Notes: a model not told the origin generated them from the sequence alone. DNA of 64,000 bases from Bdellovibrionales bacterium (GCA_947502835.1 CANNBJ010000006.1:124001-188000), one strand, 5' to 3'; numbered from the stretch's first letter, positions 44,403 through 55,198 are shown. Made by a program: numbers and translations.

Positions 44403-46433
44403 TTAAAACCCGAAATCCCCATAACCTTCCTGATTCATTAGGCAAAAAACGAAGCTTGCGTGTGCATCCTTGGCAACGGTCGCCGCCACGAAGTTTGCCC
44501 CGTGACGTGCCTTCATTTTGGTTTCAAACCCTAAAAACGAAGACACTCCGTGCCTGATCAGATCCGATTCCTTCAAGAATACAAAAATCCCATGGCGAAA
44601 TCCGCCGCGCTTTCGGAGTGCCGCCTCGATCTCGTGCGCAATCCTTCCCATGGTGTACCGCACATTCACCTCAATCACCGGCACAAGCTTGAACCCCCCA
44701 CCTGATTCCCGCGCAATCAAGCCATCCACTCCGAATGGTCCCGTGTACCGGTACTCCTTCAAAATGGAAATGATCTTTTCGTGCATCGAGCGGAGCACTT
44801 TGCGCTGTCCTGAAAGAAACCTTGTGGCCGCATCCATTTCCTCTGAAGACCCGGATCGCCCGAAACTCGAACCCAGATAAGAGCCCAAATAGGAGCCCAA
44901 GTACTGATGGGCCCCGTCTGTTCGAAAAAGCCCGGGCTCGAACTCACGAACGCTTTGATCGGGTCTGATCTCGTACTGAACCGAAAAATCTAGAACCTTG
45001 TCATGATAAGGCTCGATCACATAGACATGATCCGACTTGATTCTGCTTCTCAGTTTTGAGACGAGACCGGGATCACCAAATTGAGCCGCATCCACTCGAA
45101 GGTGCCCTCGTCCTGAGGTCCCTTTCCCGCTTTTGACAATATACTCTGAATTGTTTGTAGCGCTCTTCATCCAGGAGGTAAGATCATCCTCGTTTTCAAC
45201 CACAACTCCGTCGGTCTGAAGCGCCTTTTTCCAAAACGCTTTTGAAAAAAGATGGTCCTCGTGAATCCCCTCCTGAAATGCGGGAGGTTTTCGAAGACGG
45301 GATCGTACCGGAGCGATCCTTTTCCAAGCGGACGCACCAAAACCCCAGGGCTTGAATTCCTGGAATGCGGCATAGCGCTTCAGCTCCTCATCGGATGTAA
45401 TGATTTCGGGAAGCTCACCCCTCACTTCATGCACTTCTTCCAAAAATGAAAGCGGCGGACGCCGCCTCAGTTCAAGCACATCATCCTCGCCCGGAAGCCA
45501 GAGCATGAGCGGCTCGAGATCCTCGATTTTTTGGATTAGCCCCTTCGAAAGCGTCGGCAGGACGGACTCGATTTCACACTGTGGATTGAAGAAATACAGA
45601 TCCGGGACCCGGCCCCTCGAACCGCCGGAAACGCGGATCTCGCGGATGTAATCTTGCTCAAGCCCGGCACGAGCCCTCGATTCCGCAGCAAAGAGAGTTG
45701 ATCCGCGGGCTCGCCTTGCAGTCATGGGGAATGGAAGCAGGTCCTGATACACCTCAAAGTTCGTTCTTGAATCCTTCGGCCGCCATTCCTGAAACCATTT
45801 CCAACCGTGCTGCACATGTCGTACCTCATCCTCATGAACACGCCTAAGGAGTTCCGCGGTCTTCAGATCCTCGCACTGATTCTCGAAAAAAGTGGCATAC
45901 TCGAGGGCAAAATCCAGATTGGCCTGCTCAAAGGTGAGACTCATCTGGGTCACAAAATCGAGCGGCGAGCGCATGCCCTTCAAACTGTTCCAAAAATAAA
46001 GGTTGAGCGGCACCTCACCAAAGGAAACGCCGTATTCCTTCATTCGGGAAATGTATTCTCCAAAATGCTGTTGCTCTTCTTGCAGGACGCGAAACACCCC
46101 ACGCTTGAAATTTTCGGGAGCATCCGGAAAGCGGAGCAGGACATAGGCCATGGTTTCGATGGCAAGAAGTTCGTGGTTTGCAAAAAAATGAAGAAGTCGT
46201 CCTCGCGCAATTCCACTCTCTCGAATCTCGGCATGACGGGGAAACGCACTTTGGGATCTTTTTTGGGAATCAGTCGAGAGGAGCCCCTCCCGTCCCGGTG
46301 CCTCAATCGGTGGAATCCCCTCCACTCCATCAAAGTCAAGAGCAGCATACGGGAGCTTCCCGCCTGCAAGCTTGTCCTCGATCGTTCCTCCAAAGAGGAT
46401 TTGCTTTAGAACCTGATCCGCCCGTTCCATCAT
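44403..46433 (-). CDS. Ferritin-like (DUF455) - ATP-grasp fusion protein
   Basis: This 676-residue cytosolic protein joins two domains. The N-terminal part (about 60-250) is a ferritin-like helical bundle of the DUF455 type, with carboxylate/His metal motifs ANHELLAIE near 85, EEQQHFGEY near 122, and HEDEVRHVQHGW near 206. The C-terminal part (about 400-676) is an ATP-grasp fold: VKSGKGTSGRG near 434, EPYHDKVLDFS near 476, GPFGVDGL near 566, and EVNVRYTMGR near 590 with the Mg-binding Glu and Asn. A tandem YLGS triplet lies between. It starts in an ATGATG overlapping the SOUL stop. It probably oxidises and ligates an unknown, perhaps peptide-like, substrate. Confidence 0.72.
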   Translation of the reverse strand: MMERADQVLKQILFGGTIEDKLAGGKLPYAALDFDGVEGIPPIEAPGREGLLSTDSQKRSQSAFPRHAEIRESGIARGRLLHFFANHELLAIETMAYVLLRFPDAPENFKRGVFRVLQEEQQHFGEYISRMKEYGVSFGEVPLNLYFWNSLKGMRSPLDFVTQMSLTFEQANLDFALEYATFFENQCEDLKTAELLRRVHEDEVRHVQHGWKWFQEWRPKDSRTNFEVYQDLLPFPMTARRARGSTLFAAESRARAGLEQDYIREIRVSGGSRGRVPDLYFFNPQCEIESVLPTLSKGLIQKIEDLEPLMLWLPGEDDVLELRRRPPLSFLEEVHEVRGELPEIITSDEELKRYAAFQEFKPWGFGASAWKRIAPVRSRLRKPPAFQEGIHEDHLFSKAFWKKALQTDGVVVENEDDLTSWMKSATNNSEYIVKSGKGTSGRGHLRVDAAQFGDPGLVSKLRSRIKSDHVYVIEPYHDKVLDFSVQYEIRPDQSVREFEPGLFRTDGAHQYLGSYLGSYLGSSFGRSGSSEEMDAATRFLSGQRKVLRSMHEKIISILKEYRYTGPFGVDGLIARESGGGFKLVPVIEVNVRYTMGRIAHEIEAALRKRGGFRHGIFVFLKESDLIRHGVSSFLGFETKMKARHGANFVAATVAKDAHASFVFCLMNQEGYGDFGF
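44872..44906 (-). repeat. 12-bp tandem repeat (three copies) in the ATP-grasp fusion gene
   Basis: Three near-identical 12-base units in frame encode YLGS three times. Units differ by one to three bases. The length is a multiple of three, so copy-number change would keep the frame. Confidence 0.6.
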
Positions 46434-47050
46434 TCCACCGGAATATGAACCTCGTTGCGACGAAGAAACCAAGGGGTAAAGGGCGCATTGAAGCGTGCGA
46501 AGGTTGCAGGGCCAGACTCTTTCATGCCCTTTGATTTGATCCAATTCCGGAGCGTCTCCTCGCGCGTCCGATAGCGTTCCTCGGACCAGGTGCCGGAGTA
46601 GCGAAACACAGCGACCTTGTGGGAGGGAATCAAACGAAGCTTGACCCTCTCATCATTCGGAACAGGAAGTGTCTCGAGCGTGAATGATGACGGCATGGTG
46701 AAACTGACCAAGTATTTCCCGGATGTGGTCGCTGCAAGACCCACGGGAGCGGTCATCTCGATTTTCTGGCCTTTTGACAGACCCACCGGGGCTGTCATGT
46801 CGATTTTTGTTTTCTGCCGATTTCCCCCGAAAATGTAGCCCGCAAGGCGACGGAAGCCCTCATTGCCGGAACCTTCGAAATCGCCAGAAACTTCGGTCTC
46901 CGCGACGATGCCCGGCTCATATTCCCGAAGTTCGATCTCATCCTCTTTCAGGATGGATTTGAATTTAGGTTCTTCAATCGCCATGGCTACCTCCGGACTC
47001 AAACACAAAAGAGCTAATAAAAACAGGATCGGCTTTTTCACGGGCTTCAC
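46430..47050 (-). CDS. SOUL-family haem-binding protein
   Basis: This 206-residue protein has an N-terminal signal peptide MKPVKKPILFLLALLCLSPEVAMA. The SOUL/HBP domain follows: IELREYEPGIVAETEV, FRRLAGYIFGGN, and the doubled KIxMTAPVGL motif typical of the family, then SFTMPSSF and VAVFRYSGTWSEERY. It should bind haem or another tetrapyrrole in the periplasm, as inferred from the family. It overlaps the ferritin-like/ATP-grasp gene by four bases. Confidence 0.87.
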   Translation of the reverse strand: MKPVKKPILFLLALLCLSPEVAMAIEEPKFKSILKEDEIELREYEPGIVAETEVSGDFEGSGNEGFRRLAGYIFGGNRQKTKIDMTAPVGLSKGQKIEMTAPVGLAATTSGKYLVSFTMPSSFTLETLPVPNDERVKLRLIPSHKVAVFRYSGTWSEERYRTREETLRNWIKSKGMKESGPATFARFNAPFTPWFLRRNEVHIPVE

Positions 47051-47163
47051 TCTACCGCGTTTGCCATTTTCCGGAAACTATCCCTTCACGAATTGGCCGC
47101 GATCTTTGAGCGCGCCCAGGATGGGCTGCCGCGAAAAGTACCGGATGTTCGAGGGGAACTCAC

Positions 47164-47355
47164 TGGCATCTTTGAATGGGCACGGACCTAAGTGGATTAG
47201 CCAGGAGCTATTTGGAATGATTGAGTTTTGGTCGACTCTCGCGAGACAGGATTGGCGCAAGCGAGGCCGCAGGATGCGGCTCGGAGACCAAAATTCAATC
47301 ATTCCAAACAGCTTCTCGTGAGTCCATTGATGTCCATGCCCATTCAAAGATGCCA
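47164..47355. repeat. MITE-like palindromic element B (192 bp) with IS-type ends and 52-nt core
   Basis: Two 70-base arms (47164-47233 and 47286-47355) are inverted copies with 59 of 70 identical. Their outer ends contain GGCATCTTTGAATGGGCA, close to the IS end at 16665. The 52-nt centre (47234-47285) matches the core at 18898-18949 in 45 of 52 positions and holds the hairpin GCCGCA-GGA-TGCGGC. It sits seven bases after the VWA stop, between two minus-strand genes. The hairpin could form in DNA or RNA. Confidence 0.75.
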
Positions 47356-47361
47356 GCTGGC

Positions 47362-48264
47362 TCACTTCACCCAACTGCGAATCGCGTGCAACAAAAAGCG
47401 TGGAAGCTCGTGCATCTCTCGCACTTCGGCAAATCGTCCTTGGCCCGTATCGGCAATTTCGCGCATGACGGCCCGCCCGCCAGGATCCTTCCCGATCTTT
47501 ACCGGGTAAATCGCCCTGAATTTACGCGCCTCGATCACCGGATTTTTTCCTTCGGTATATCTTCCGTCACTGATCAAGATGACTCGTGATGCCGGGAGAC
47601 GCGAGGCTCCGATCCGCTCGAGCGCCGACCGAAGCCCCCGCTCAATATTGGTAAACCCTCCGGCCGGGATCGAGAGAGTGCGCTCAATGGCAAGGCCTGT
47701 ATCGATCTTCTCCCCGAACTCCTTGATGGCGTGAATCTCGGAATCAAATCCGAGGATACACAGCGCATCCGAAGGAACACTCTCGCAGGTGGCCGCAACG
47801 GTCACCCCGAGAAGCGCAAGTTTTTCGCCTTTCATTGAAAGCGAGGTATCGAGCAAAAGTACAAGTCCATGTTCCTTCTCGGAGCGGACTTGAAACATGG
47901 GTTCCGCCTGAAGAAGGGTTTCTTCCACATCCAGCTCCAACGATCCTCCACGAGCAGCCCATTCCCGGGCCGAATGCTGATCCACGGTCAGATATCGATA
48001 GGGCTTTTGAATCGGTCCCAAACTCTCACGGGCCTTTTCCAAAATCGAGAGAATGGCTTTTTCGCTCATCTCCTTTTTTTTCTTTGGTTCAAGGTAGCCG
48101 TATCGTTGAATGTCGCGGAACCTGACTGCAAGATCCCAATCGTCTTTCTTGTCATGTCCTTGCGGGTCGCTCTGGTCGCCTGCGCGTCCGGAGTCATCCG
48201 AGCTCTCGCCCGTCTGCTCCACCTCATCTTCATCCGATATTGAATCCGCATGAAAAATCAGCAT
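47362..48264 (-). CDS. VWA-domain protein (MoxR partner)
   Basis: This 300-residue cytosolic protein has a very acidic N-terminal 45 residues. A helical region follows, then a von Willebrand A domain with an intact MIDAS: LLDTSLSMKG, the Thr in GGFTNIERGL, and the Asp in ILISDGRYTEG. Such proteins work with MoxR AAA ATPases to remodel or metal-load partner proteins. The MoxR gene lies 38 bases upstream on the same strand. Confidence 0.82.
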   Translation of the reverse strand: MLIFHADSISDEDEVEQTGESSDDSGRAGDQSDPQGHDKKDDWDLAVRFRDIQRYGYLEPKKKKEMSEKAILSILEKARESLGPIQKPYRYLTVDQHSAREWAARGGSLELDVEETLLQAEPMFQVRSEKEHGLVLLLDTSLSMKGEKLALLGVTVAATCESVPSDALCILGFDSEIHAIKEFGEKIDTGLAIERTLSIPAGGFTNIERGLRSALERIGASRLPASRVILISDGRYTEGKNPVIEARKFRAIYPVKIGKDPGGRAVMREIADTGQGRFAEVREMHELPRFLLHAIRSWVK

Positions 48265-48302
48265 GCCTTCGGGAGCTGCCCCCGCGGACTCAGAGCGTGG
48301 GC

Positions 48303-49145
48303 CTAGAAACCGGGCTTTTTTTTTAACGAAGCCTTAAGCTCCGACATCAGTTCATCCAGAAGCTCGGCATAGTGACGATTGGAGAATTTGCCTGTTTGAA
48401 GCTCAATCCGATTGGCAAGCACGCTTCGAGCCGCAAGAAAGAATCGCTCCTCAGTGAGGGATCCTGGCTTTTCCGCACGCAGGATCTGGGCAAGGGCGAT
48501 TGCGGCCCTTACCGAGGCTCCCCGCTTCACCTTGGGATGCGTGCGCGTAAGCCGCACAAGCTCCACACAGGACTCGACCGGAACAGGCGCACCCTCCGGT
48601 TTCAGATGGCTTTTGACCACCTCAATCTCTTCGTCTTCGGTGAGCGGCGCAATCCCGATCCACTCAAGGCGGTCGAGCAGCGCCTCCGAGAGTGTGGATG
48701 TGGCGACAAACTCGCGCGGGTTCTGGGTTGCAATCACCGAAAACCCGGGCTGCGCCTTCAGCTCGCCCAAAACCGGAATCTGGATCTTCCCCTCGTCGAG
48801 CGCGGGAAGCAAGACATTCTGGACCATCTCCGGCATCCGGTTCAACTCATTGATGAGCAGGATCTCGCCCTCCTCCATCGCCTGATACAACGGGCCCGGA
48901 ATGAAACTTTCGCGCACAAAGCCCCGCTCCATGACGAGCTTTGGATCAAAGGAGCCTACCAACTTTTGCTCGGTGTAGCGACCATCCCCGTCCACCCGGA
49001 CCACAGGCCGACCGAGCTTTTCCGATACGGCCAAGGCAAGCGTGGTTTTCCCAACGCCCACAGCCCCCTCCAAGAGCACGTGACGGCCGGATTTCATCAT
49101 TTTTTCGATTTGATCCTGTTCGGATTTCCGTCCGACGAGCTTCAT
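48303..49145 (-). CDS. MoxR-family AAA+ ATPase (first copy)
   Basis: This 280-residue ATPase has Walker A GAVGVGKTTLALAVS near 29, the MoxR-specific VGSFDPKLVMERGF and GPLYQAMEEGEILLINELNRMPE (Walker B as LLINEL), sensor 1 in VIATQNPREF, and a C-terminal lid. It is paired with the VWA gene, the typical MoxR-VWA chaperone couple. A second, distinct MoxR gene is at 53.5 kb. Confidence 0.87.
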   Translation of the reverse strand: MKLVGRKSEQDQIEKMMKSGRHVLLEGAVGVGKTTLALAVSEKLGRPVVRVDGDGRYTEQKLVGSFDPKLVMERGFVRESFIPGPLYQAMEEGEILLINELNRMPEMVQNVLLPALDEGKIQIPVLGELKAQPGFSVIATQNPREFVATSTLSEALLDRLEWIGIAPLTEDEEIEVVKSHLKPEGAPVPVESCVELVRLTRTHPKVKRGASVRAAIALAQILRAEKPGSLTEERFFLAARSVLANRIELQTGKFSNRHYAELLDELMSELKASLKKKPGF

Positions 49146-49161
49146 CCGGAGTGTGTTTCCT

Positions 49162-49337
49162 TCAACTGAATTGGGTTTTGTAGAGAATATAGATCATGAT
49201 CACCATGAAGATCACGATTGGAATTTGCAACACTGCGTACAAAAAGAGGGGGCTCTTTTCGACCGGAACATCAAAGGAATCGGTGCTCTTTGGAACCTTT
49301 GTCTGCTGAACATCCCCATTTTTTCCATCTGAGTCAC

Positions 49338-49341
<4 letters not shown>
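49162..49341 (-). CDS. Small single-span membrane protein
   Basis: This 59-residue protein has a charged cytosolic N-terminus and one C-terminal hydrophobic helix (LFLYAVLQIPIVIFMVIMIYILY). Its ATG overlaps the stop of the amino-acid permease as ATGA, so it is translated with it and may be a regulatory or stabilising subunit. I recognise no family. Reading further upstream would overlap the permease out of frame and is rejected. Confidence 0.6.
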
Positions 49342-51113
<1,772 letters not shown>

Positions 51114-51184
51114 ATACTTGACGCACTCCTCTAAATGGGTATGATCGCGTCCGAGGATAAAACACCAACTGGGAGAAATAAACA

Positions 51185-52780
51185 ATGGCAAATCTTTTCC
51201 TGAAAAAGGATCTGAACAAGCTCATTTCGGACGCAGGCGACCCGAACGCAAGTGAACACTCGGGCGGCTTGAAGCGACACCTGAATGCGCTGAACCTCAC
51301 TCTCCTGGGAGTCGGCGGAATCATTGGCGCCGGAATTTTCTCGCTCACCGGAGTCGCTGCTGCGAACTATGCGGGGCCGGGGATTGTTTTCAGTTTTATC
51401 ATCGGTGGAATCCTGTGCGCCTTTGCAGGCCTGTGCTACGCCGAAATGGCCGCCATGGTTCCGGTATCGGGATCAGCCTATGCGTATTCCTATGCCACCT
51501 TGGGTGAATTCATTGCCTGGATCATTGGCTGGGACTTGATTCTGGAATACGCCTTCGGTTCAGTGACCGTGGCTGCGGCGTGGTCCGGATATTTTGTTTC
51601 GCTGTTTCAAAAAACGCTTGGGATTCCATTTACCGACACTCTATTGCAGTTCACCAAGGGCCCTTGGGAGCTCGTGACCCTGGCGGATGGTTCGCAAGTT
51701 CATGGAATCTGGAATCTTCCTGCTTCGATCGTTGCCCTTTTTGTCGGCATGGTCTTGTACCGGGGAATCAAAGAAAGCGCGACTCTGAACAATCTCATCG
51801 TCGCAATCAAGCTTACGATTATTCTTGCCTTCATCGCGGTTGGCTGGGGCGTGATCAATTCTGTGAACTGGCATGCAAACCCCGGAGCGGAAGGTCTTGC
51901 GGGCTTTGTTCCTGCGGTCGCCAAGTCGCTCAGAAACGGTGAGGAAATCATGAGCTTTGGCTGGCCCGGAGTCCTGACCGGTGCGGGAGTCGTATTTTTT
52001 GCCTACATCGGATTTGATGCGGTTTCGACCACGGCACAGGAGGCAAAGAACCCGCAGCGGGATCTTCCGATCGGGATTCTGGCTTCCCTCTTCATCTGTA
52101 CCGCGATCTACATCCTGATGGCGCTTGTGATGACCGGAGTGGTTCCTTATCAGGAACTGGGAGTTCCTGATCCAGTTGCGGTCGGTGTGGATCGCATCGT
52201 GAGCCTTCGTGGCTGGAGCGAGGGCGCTCAAAAAACCCTCTCCTTTGCAGTGAAGTTCGGGGCGCTTATGGGACTCACCTCGGTGATTCTCGTGCTGATG
52301 CTGGGACAAACCCGGATTTTCTACTCCATGGCAAAAGACGGACTTCTTCCCTGGTTTGATCAGCTCCATAAAACGTTTCAAACCCCCCACAAAGCAACCT
52401 CCATCACGGCGATCTTCGTTGCGTTTTGTGCGGGCTGCATGCCGATGAGCCTCGTGGGAGAACTCGTATCGATCGGGACACTCCTTGCGTTTGTTTTGGT
52501 GTGCGTGGGTGTGGTGATTCTCCGGGTGAAATCCCCGAATACCCCTCGCCCCTTCAAGGCCCCCCTCTTTTGGTTTGTAGGCCCGGCCGGTGCGCTCTCG
52601 TGCCTTTGGGTGATGAGTGGCTTGCCAAAAGACACCTGGATCAGGCTTTTTGTCTGGCTTGCGATCGGGTTTGTGATTTACTTCGTCTACGGGATCAAAC
52701 ACTCAAGACTCAGGCAAACTCAGCCCCCCCGAAAGACAACGAGCTCCAAGGGCGGAGAAGCTCCGGCAGTTCGAGTTTAA
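51185..52780 (+). CDS. APC-superfamily amino-acid permease (second copy)
   Basis: This 531-residue permease is closely related to the divergent one: LGVGGIIGAGIFSLTGVAA, CYAEMAAMVPVSGSAYAYSY, AWIIGWDLILEYAFGS, FFAYIGFDAVSTTAQEAKNPQRDLP, and SMAKDGLLPWF. It starts just after GGGAGAAATAAACA. The two permeases lie head to head with about 70 bases between, probably a duplication followed by inversion, sharing a promoter region. The substrate is unknown. Confidence 0.86.
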   Translation: MANLFLKKDLNKLISDAGDPNASEHSGGLKRHLNALNLTLLGVGGIIGAGIFSLTGVAAANYAGPGIVFSFIIGGILCAFAGLCYAEMAAMVPVSGSAYAYSYATLGEFIAWIIGWDLILEYAFGSVTVAAAWSGYFVSLFQKTLGIPFTDTLLQFTKGPWELVTLADGSQVHGIWNLPASIVALFVGMVLYRGIKESATLNNLIVAIKLTIILAFIAVGWGVINSVNWHANPGAEGLAGFVPAVAKSLRNGEEIMSFGWPGVLTGAGVVFFAYIGFDAVSTTAQEAKNPQRDLPIGILASLFICTAIYILMALVMTGVVPYQELGVPDPVAVGVDRIVSLRGWSEGAQKTLSFAVKFGALMGLTSVILVLMLGQTRIFYSMAKDGLLPWFDQLHKTFQTPHKATSITAIFVAFCAGCMPMSLVGELVSIGTLLAFVLVCVGVVILRVKSPNTPRPFKAPLFWFVGPAGALSCLWVMSGLPKDTWIRLFVWLAIGFVIYFVYGIKHSRLRQTQPPRKTTSSKGGEAPAVRV

Positions 52781-52795
52781 TTTAAGGGTAACCGA

Positions 52796-53140
52796 ATGGA
52801 AAACATCATTCCTGTTCTTCAAGTCTTGATTGCCGCTTCCATCTGGGTGGTCTGGGTCTTTCGTTTTGACAATATCGTGAAGGAGTTTGAGCAGTTCGGG
52901 TATCCCGTTTGGTTTCGAAGCCTGATCGGTGCTTTAAAGATCAGCCTTGCGACCTTGCTCGTTGCCGGGATTTGGTTTCCAACGCTTGTGTTTTATTCTG
53001 CAAGCTCGATGGCGCTCCTCATGATGGGGGCCCAAATCACCCATATCCGAGTCAGGAATCCACTGAAGAAGTTTTTTCCCTCGTTTGCACTCCTCGCATT
53101 GAGCCTCTTTGTCGCCTACTCGCACATGGGTCAATCCTAA
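52796..53140 (+). CDS. DoxX-like four-span membrane protein (first copy)
   Basis: This 114-residue protein has four hydrophobic segments and the DoxX-like pattern VFRFDNIVKEFEQFGYPVWFRSLIGALKISLATLLVAGIW. Its function is unknown; relatives are linked to redox or thiol homeostasis. It follows the second permease by 15 bases and is directly followed by a similar protein, so the pair may form one complex. Confidence 0.65.
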   Translation: MENIIPVLQVLIAASIWVVWVFRFDNIVKEFEQFGYPVWFRSLIGALKISLATLLVAGIWFPTLVFYSASSMALLMMGAQITHIRVRNPLKKFFPSFALLALSLFVAYSHMGQS

Positions 53141-53476
53141 GTGCTCCTGAATGCGGCATCGATCCTCTCGGGCATCGGGTTTCTTTTGTATGGCCTCCAG
53201 TGCCTGCGCTCCCCATTCATGAAACAAGAGTTTGAAAGGTTCAAAGTCCCGCAATTCCGGACGCTCACCGGGGTACTCGAAATCCTGGGCGGACTTGGAG
53301 TCATTCTCGGAATCTATTTTCCGCCCATTGGCATTCTTGCGTCACTCGGTCTTTGCCTTCTCATGGGGCTTGGTGTCGTCACGCGAGTCAAGATCAAGGA
53401 CACGTGGATTCAGTGCTTGCCCGCCCTGTTTTTTTGCCTGTTGAACGGCGTGATCGCGGCGCTGCATTTGAGATAA
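53141..53476 (+). CDS. DoxX-like four-span membrane protein (second copy)
   Basis: This 111-residue protein starts with GTG immediately after the previous stop codon. It repeats the layout of its neighbour: LLYGLQCLRSPFMKQEFERFKVPQFRTLTGVLEILGGLGVILGIYFPPIG, and four spans. The shared EFExF and RxLxGxLxI blocks suggest tandem duplication. Confidence 0.65.
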   Translation: MLLNAASILSGIGFLLYGLQCLRSPFMKQEFERFKVPQFRTLTGVLEILGGLGVILGIYFPPIGILASLGLCLLMGLGVVTRVKIKDTWIQCLPALFFCLLNGVIAALHLR

Positions 53477-53517
53477 TTCACTTGCGACAAGTCCCCCTTT
53501 GATCCAACTTTACTCAG

Positions 53518-54384
53518 GTGAATCGTCCTGAAATCCGCGCCCTTGACACCCTGAATTCAATCCTTCTTGGAAAGCCCCGCGAAGTGGAGCTTGCGCTTGC
53601 GACGTTCATTGCTCGCGGCTCGCTTCTGATCGAGGATCGTCCAGGCTTTGGAAAAACCACTCTTGCCAAGGGACTTGCCTCGGTGTTGGCGCTCTCCTTT
53701 GGCCGGATTCAATGCACAAATGATCTCCTCCCCATGGACATCCTGGGCCGAACGAGCCCGGATCGCGACGGACACTTGCAGTTCATAAAGGGTCCGATCT
53801 TTGCGCAAGTCGTATTGCTCGATGAACTCAATCGCGCGCCCGCGCGGACCCAAAGTGCGTTTTTGCAAGCCATGGAAGAGGGCGAAGTCACGGTGGATGG
53901 AGTTACAACAAGGCTTCCAATCCCCCAGATGTTCATCGCAACCCAAAATCCATCCGATCACATCGGCACATCCCTCCTTCCGGAGTCGGAGCTTGATCGC
54001 TTCATGGCACGCCTATCGATCGGTGCGCCGGAACCTTCGATTGAAAAAAAGATCCTGCTCGAAGGCCCTAGAGGAACCCCCTCGCCGCCACCTTGTCTCG
54101 ATTGGAACGAGTGCCTCGGGATCCAAGCACTTGCGGATGCGGTTCATGTCTCGGAAACACTGTTGGACCTCGTGGTCCGCTTCTTAAACCACGCAAGAGC
54201 AAAGGGTGCGATCTTGTCACCCAGGGCGGGAAAGGACATGATCCGACTGACCAGGGCACTTTCTCTTCTCCGGGGCCGGAACCACGCACTGCCCTCGGAC
54301 TTCAAGGACGCGCTCCTTCCGGTCATTTCCCATCGGGTAAAACATTCGCATGAAATTTCGGAATCCTTTTCGTTTCTGGCCTGA
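53518..54384 (+). CDS. MoxR-family AAA+ ATPase (second copy)
   Basis: This 288-residue ATPase has Walker A EDRPGFGKTTLAKGLA near 40, QCTNDLLPMDILGR, the MoxR block GPIFAQVVLLDELNRAPARTQSAFLQAMEEGEVTVDG, and FIATQNPSDHIGTSLLPESELDRF. It starts with GTG. It heads a MoxR-DUF58-transglutaminase set, overlapping the DUF58-like gene by 35 bases, a widespread arrangement of unknown client. Confidence 0.86.
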   Translation: MNRPEIRALDTLNSILLGKPREVELALATFIARGSLLIEDRPGFGKTTLAKGLASVLALSFGRIQCTNDLLPMDILGRTSPDRDGHLQFIKGPIFAQVVLLDELNRAPARTQSAFLQAMEEGEVTVDGVTTRLPIPQMFIATQNPSDHIGTSLLPESELDRFMARLSIGAPEPSIEKKILLEGPRGTPSPPPCLDWNECLGIQALADAVHVSETLLDLVVRFLNHARAKGAILSPRAGKDMIRLTRALSLLRGRNHALPSDFKDALLPVISHRVKHSHEISESFSFLA

Positions 54385-55198
54385 AAGAATCTATTCAGTC
54401 CCAACCCTTCGGGGACTGATTCCTCTCCTGATTACCCTGACTGCCGGATATTTTTCCTTCTTTCGCGGGTCAACGCCCCACCAATTGTTTGTGGTCACAA
54501 TGTCATTTTTCACGGTGATTCATTTGATCGAATCAAGCAAGGCGATGCGTTCGCTTGAGCTTTTGCCGGATCCGGATGCAAGCGTGTTTGCAGGCATTCC
54601 GACCTTGGTCAGGCTCATTGCCACTCCGGAAGACTCGATTTCTTCGCTTTCCTTGAACGCAGATTTTGCAAACCCGGGGCTTTTTTCGTATCCCAAAAAG
54701 CGCGTCGACCTTATCGCCCCGTCCGGGCTGTTCAGGTACTGGCGCTATTTCGAGTTCAAGGAGCGGGCGATTGTGCTTCCACCACCGCGGGATCATGGTG
54801 TGCCTTGCGGGATGGAGCAAGCAGGTGGAGCAGGAGATCCGGATGAACTGCATCCGATTCGAGATCCCCGCTTGCTTCACCTTCGGGACGAAAAGATTTT
54901 TCAAAAGACCGGAAAATCACTGCTTCGCTCCCGCACCAGTACCGAGGAGGTTCTGACGTACAAGCTCCACTGGGAGAATCTTCAGCACCTTTCCCGTAAA
55001 GAAGCGTATGAACAAATCTCTTTTTGGATCATGGAACTCGAAACAGGAACGAGCGCAATGAGATTTTCCCTTTCTGTTGATGTTCCGTTTTTCAGACCGA
55101 TCCCTCTCCGCTCCCGCGAGGAAATGAGGGAGTTCAAGAGAGCTTTGGCAAGGGTCGCAGGTGAAGAGGCCTTGCGGAGGGAACCCCATGCCCCATAA
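54350..55198 (+). CDS. DUF58-like membrane protein
   Basis: This 282-residue protein has two adjacent N-terminal spans (LRGLIPLLITLTAGYFSF, LFVVTMSFFTVIHLI). A soluble domain follows with a weak DUF58 core, DPDELHPIRDPRLLHLRDE, in the place of the usual RxYxPGDDxRxIxW motif. The motif is degenerate, so the assignment rests mostly on position between moxR and the transglutaminase gene. It overlaps both. Confidence 0.65.
   Translation: MKFRNPFRFWPERIYSVPTLRGLIPLLITLTAGYFSFFRGSTPHQLFVVTMSFFTVIHLIESSKAMRSLELLPDPDASVFAGIPTLVRLIATPEDSISSLSLNADFANPGLFSYPKKRVDLIAPSGLFRYWRYFEFKERAIVLPPPRDHGVPCGMEQAGGAGDPDELHPIRDPRLLHLRDEKIFQKTGKSLLRSRTSTEEVLTYKLHWENLQHLSRKEAYEQISFWIMELETGTSAMRFSLSVDVPFFRPIPLRSREEMREFKRALARVAGEEALRREPHAP

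Noticed and set aside
46740-46810. Internal duplication in the SOUL gene (two KIxMTAPVGL blocks)
   Set aside because: Two such blocks are normal for the SOUL/HBP family.
47078-47374. Open frames in both directions through the palindromic element B
   Set aside because: Both arms give the same peptide because they are inverted copies. There is no ribosome-binding site and the frame depends on the repeat, so it is not treated as a gene.
51641-52702. Long open frame (353 codons) antisense to the second permease
   Set aside because: It is the complement of a clear membrane-protein gene, has no ribosome-binding site and reads as charged low-complexity sequence.
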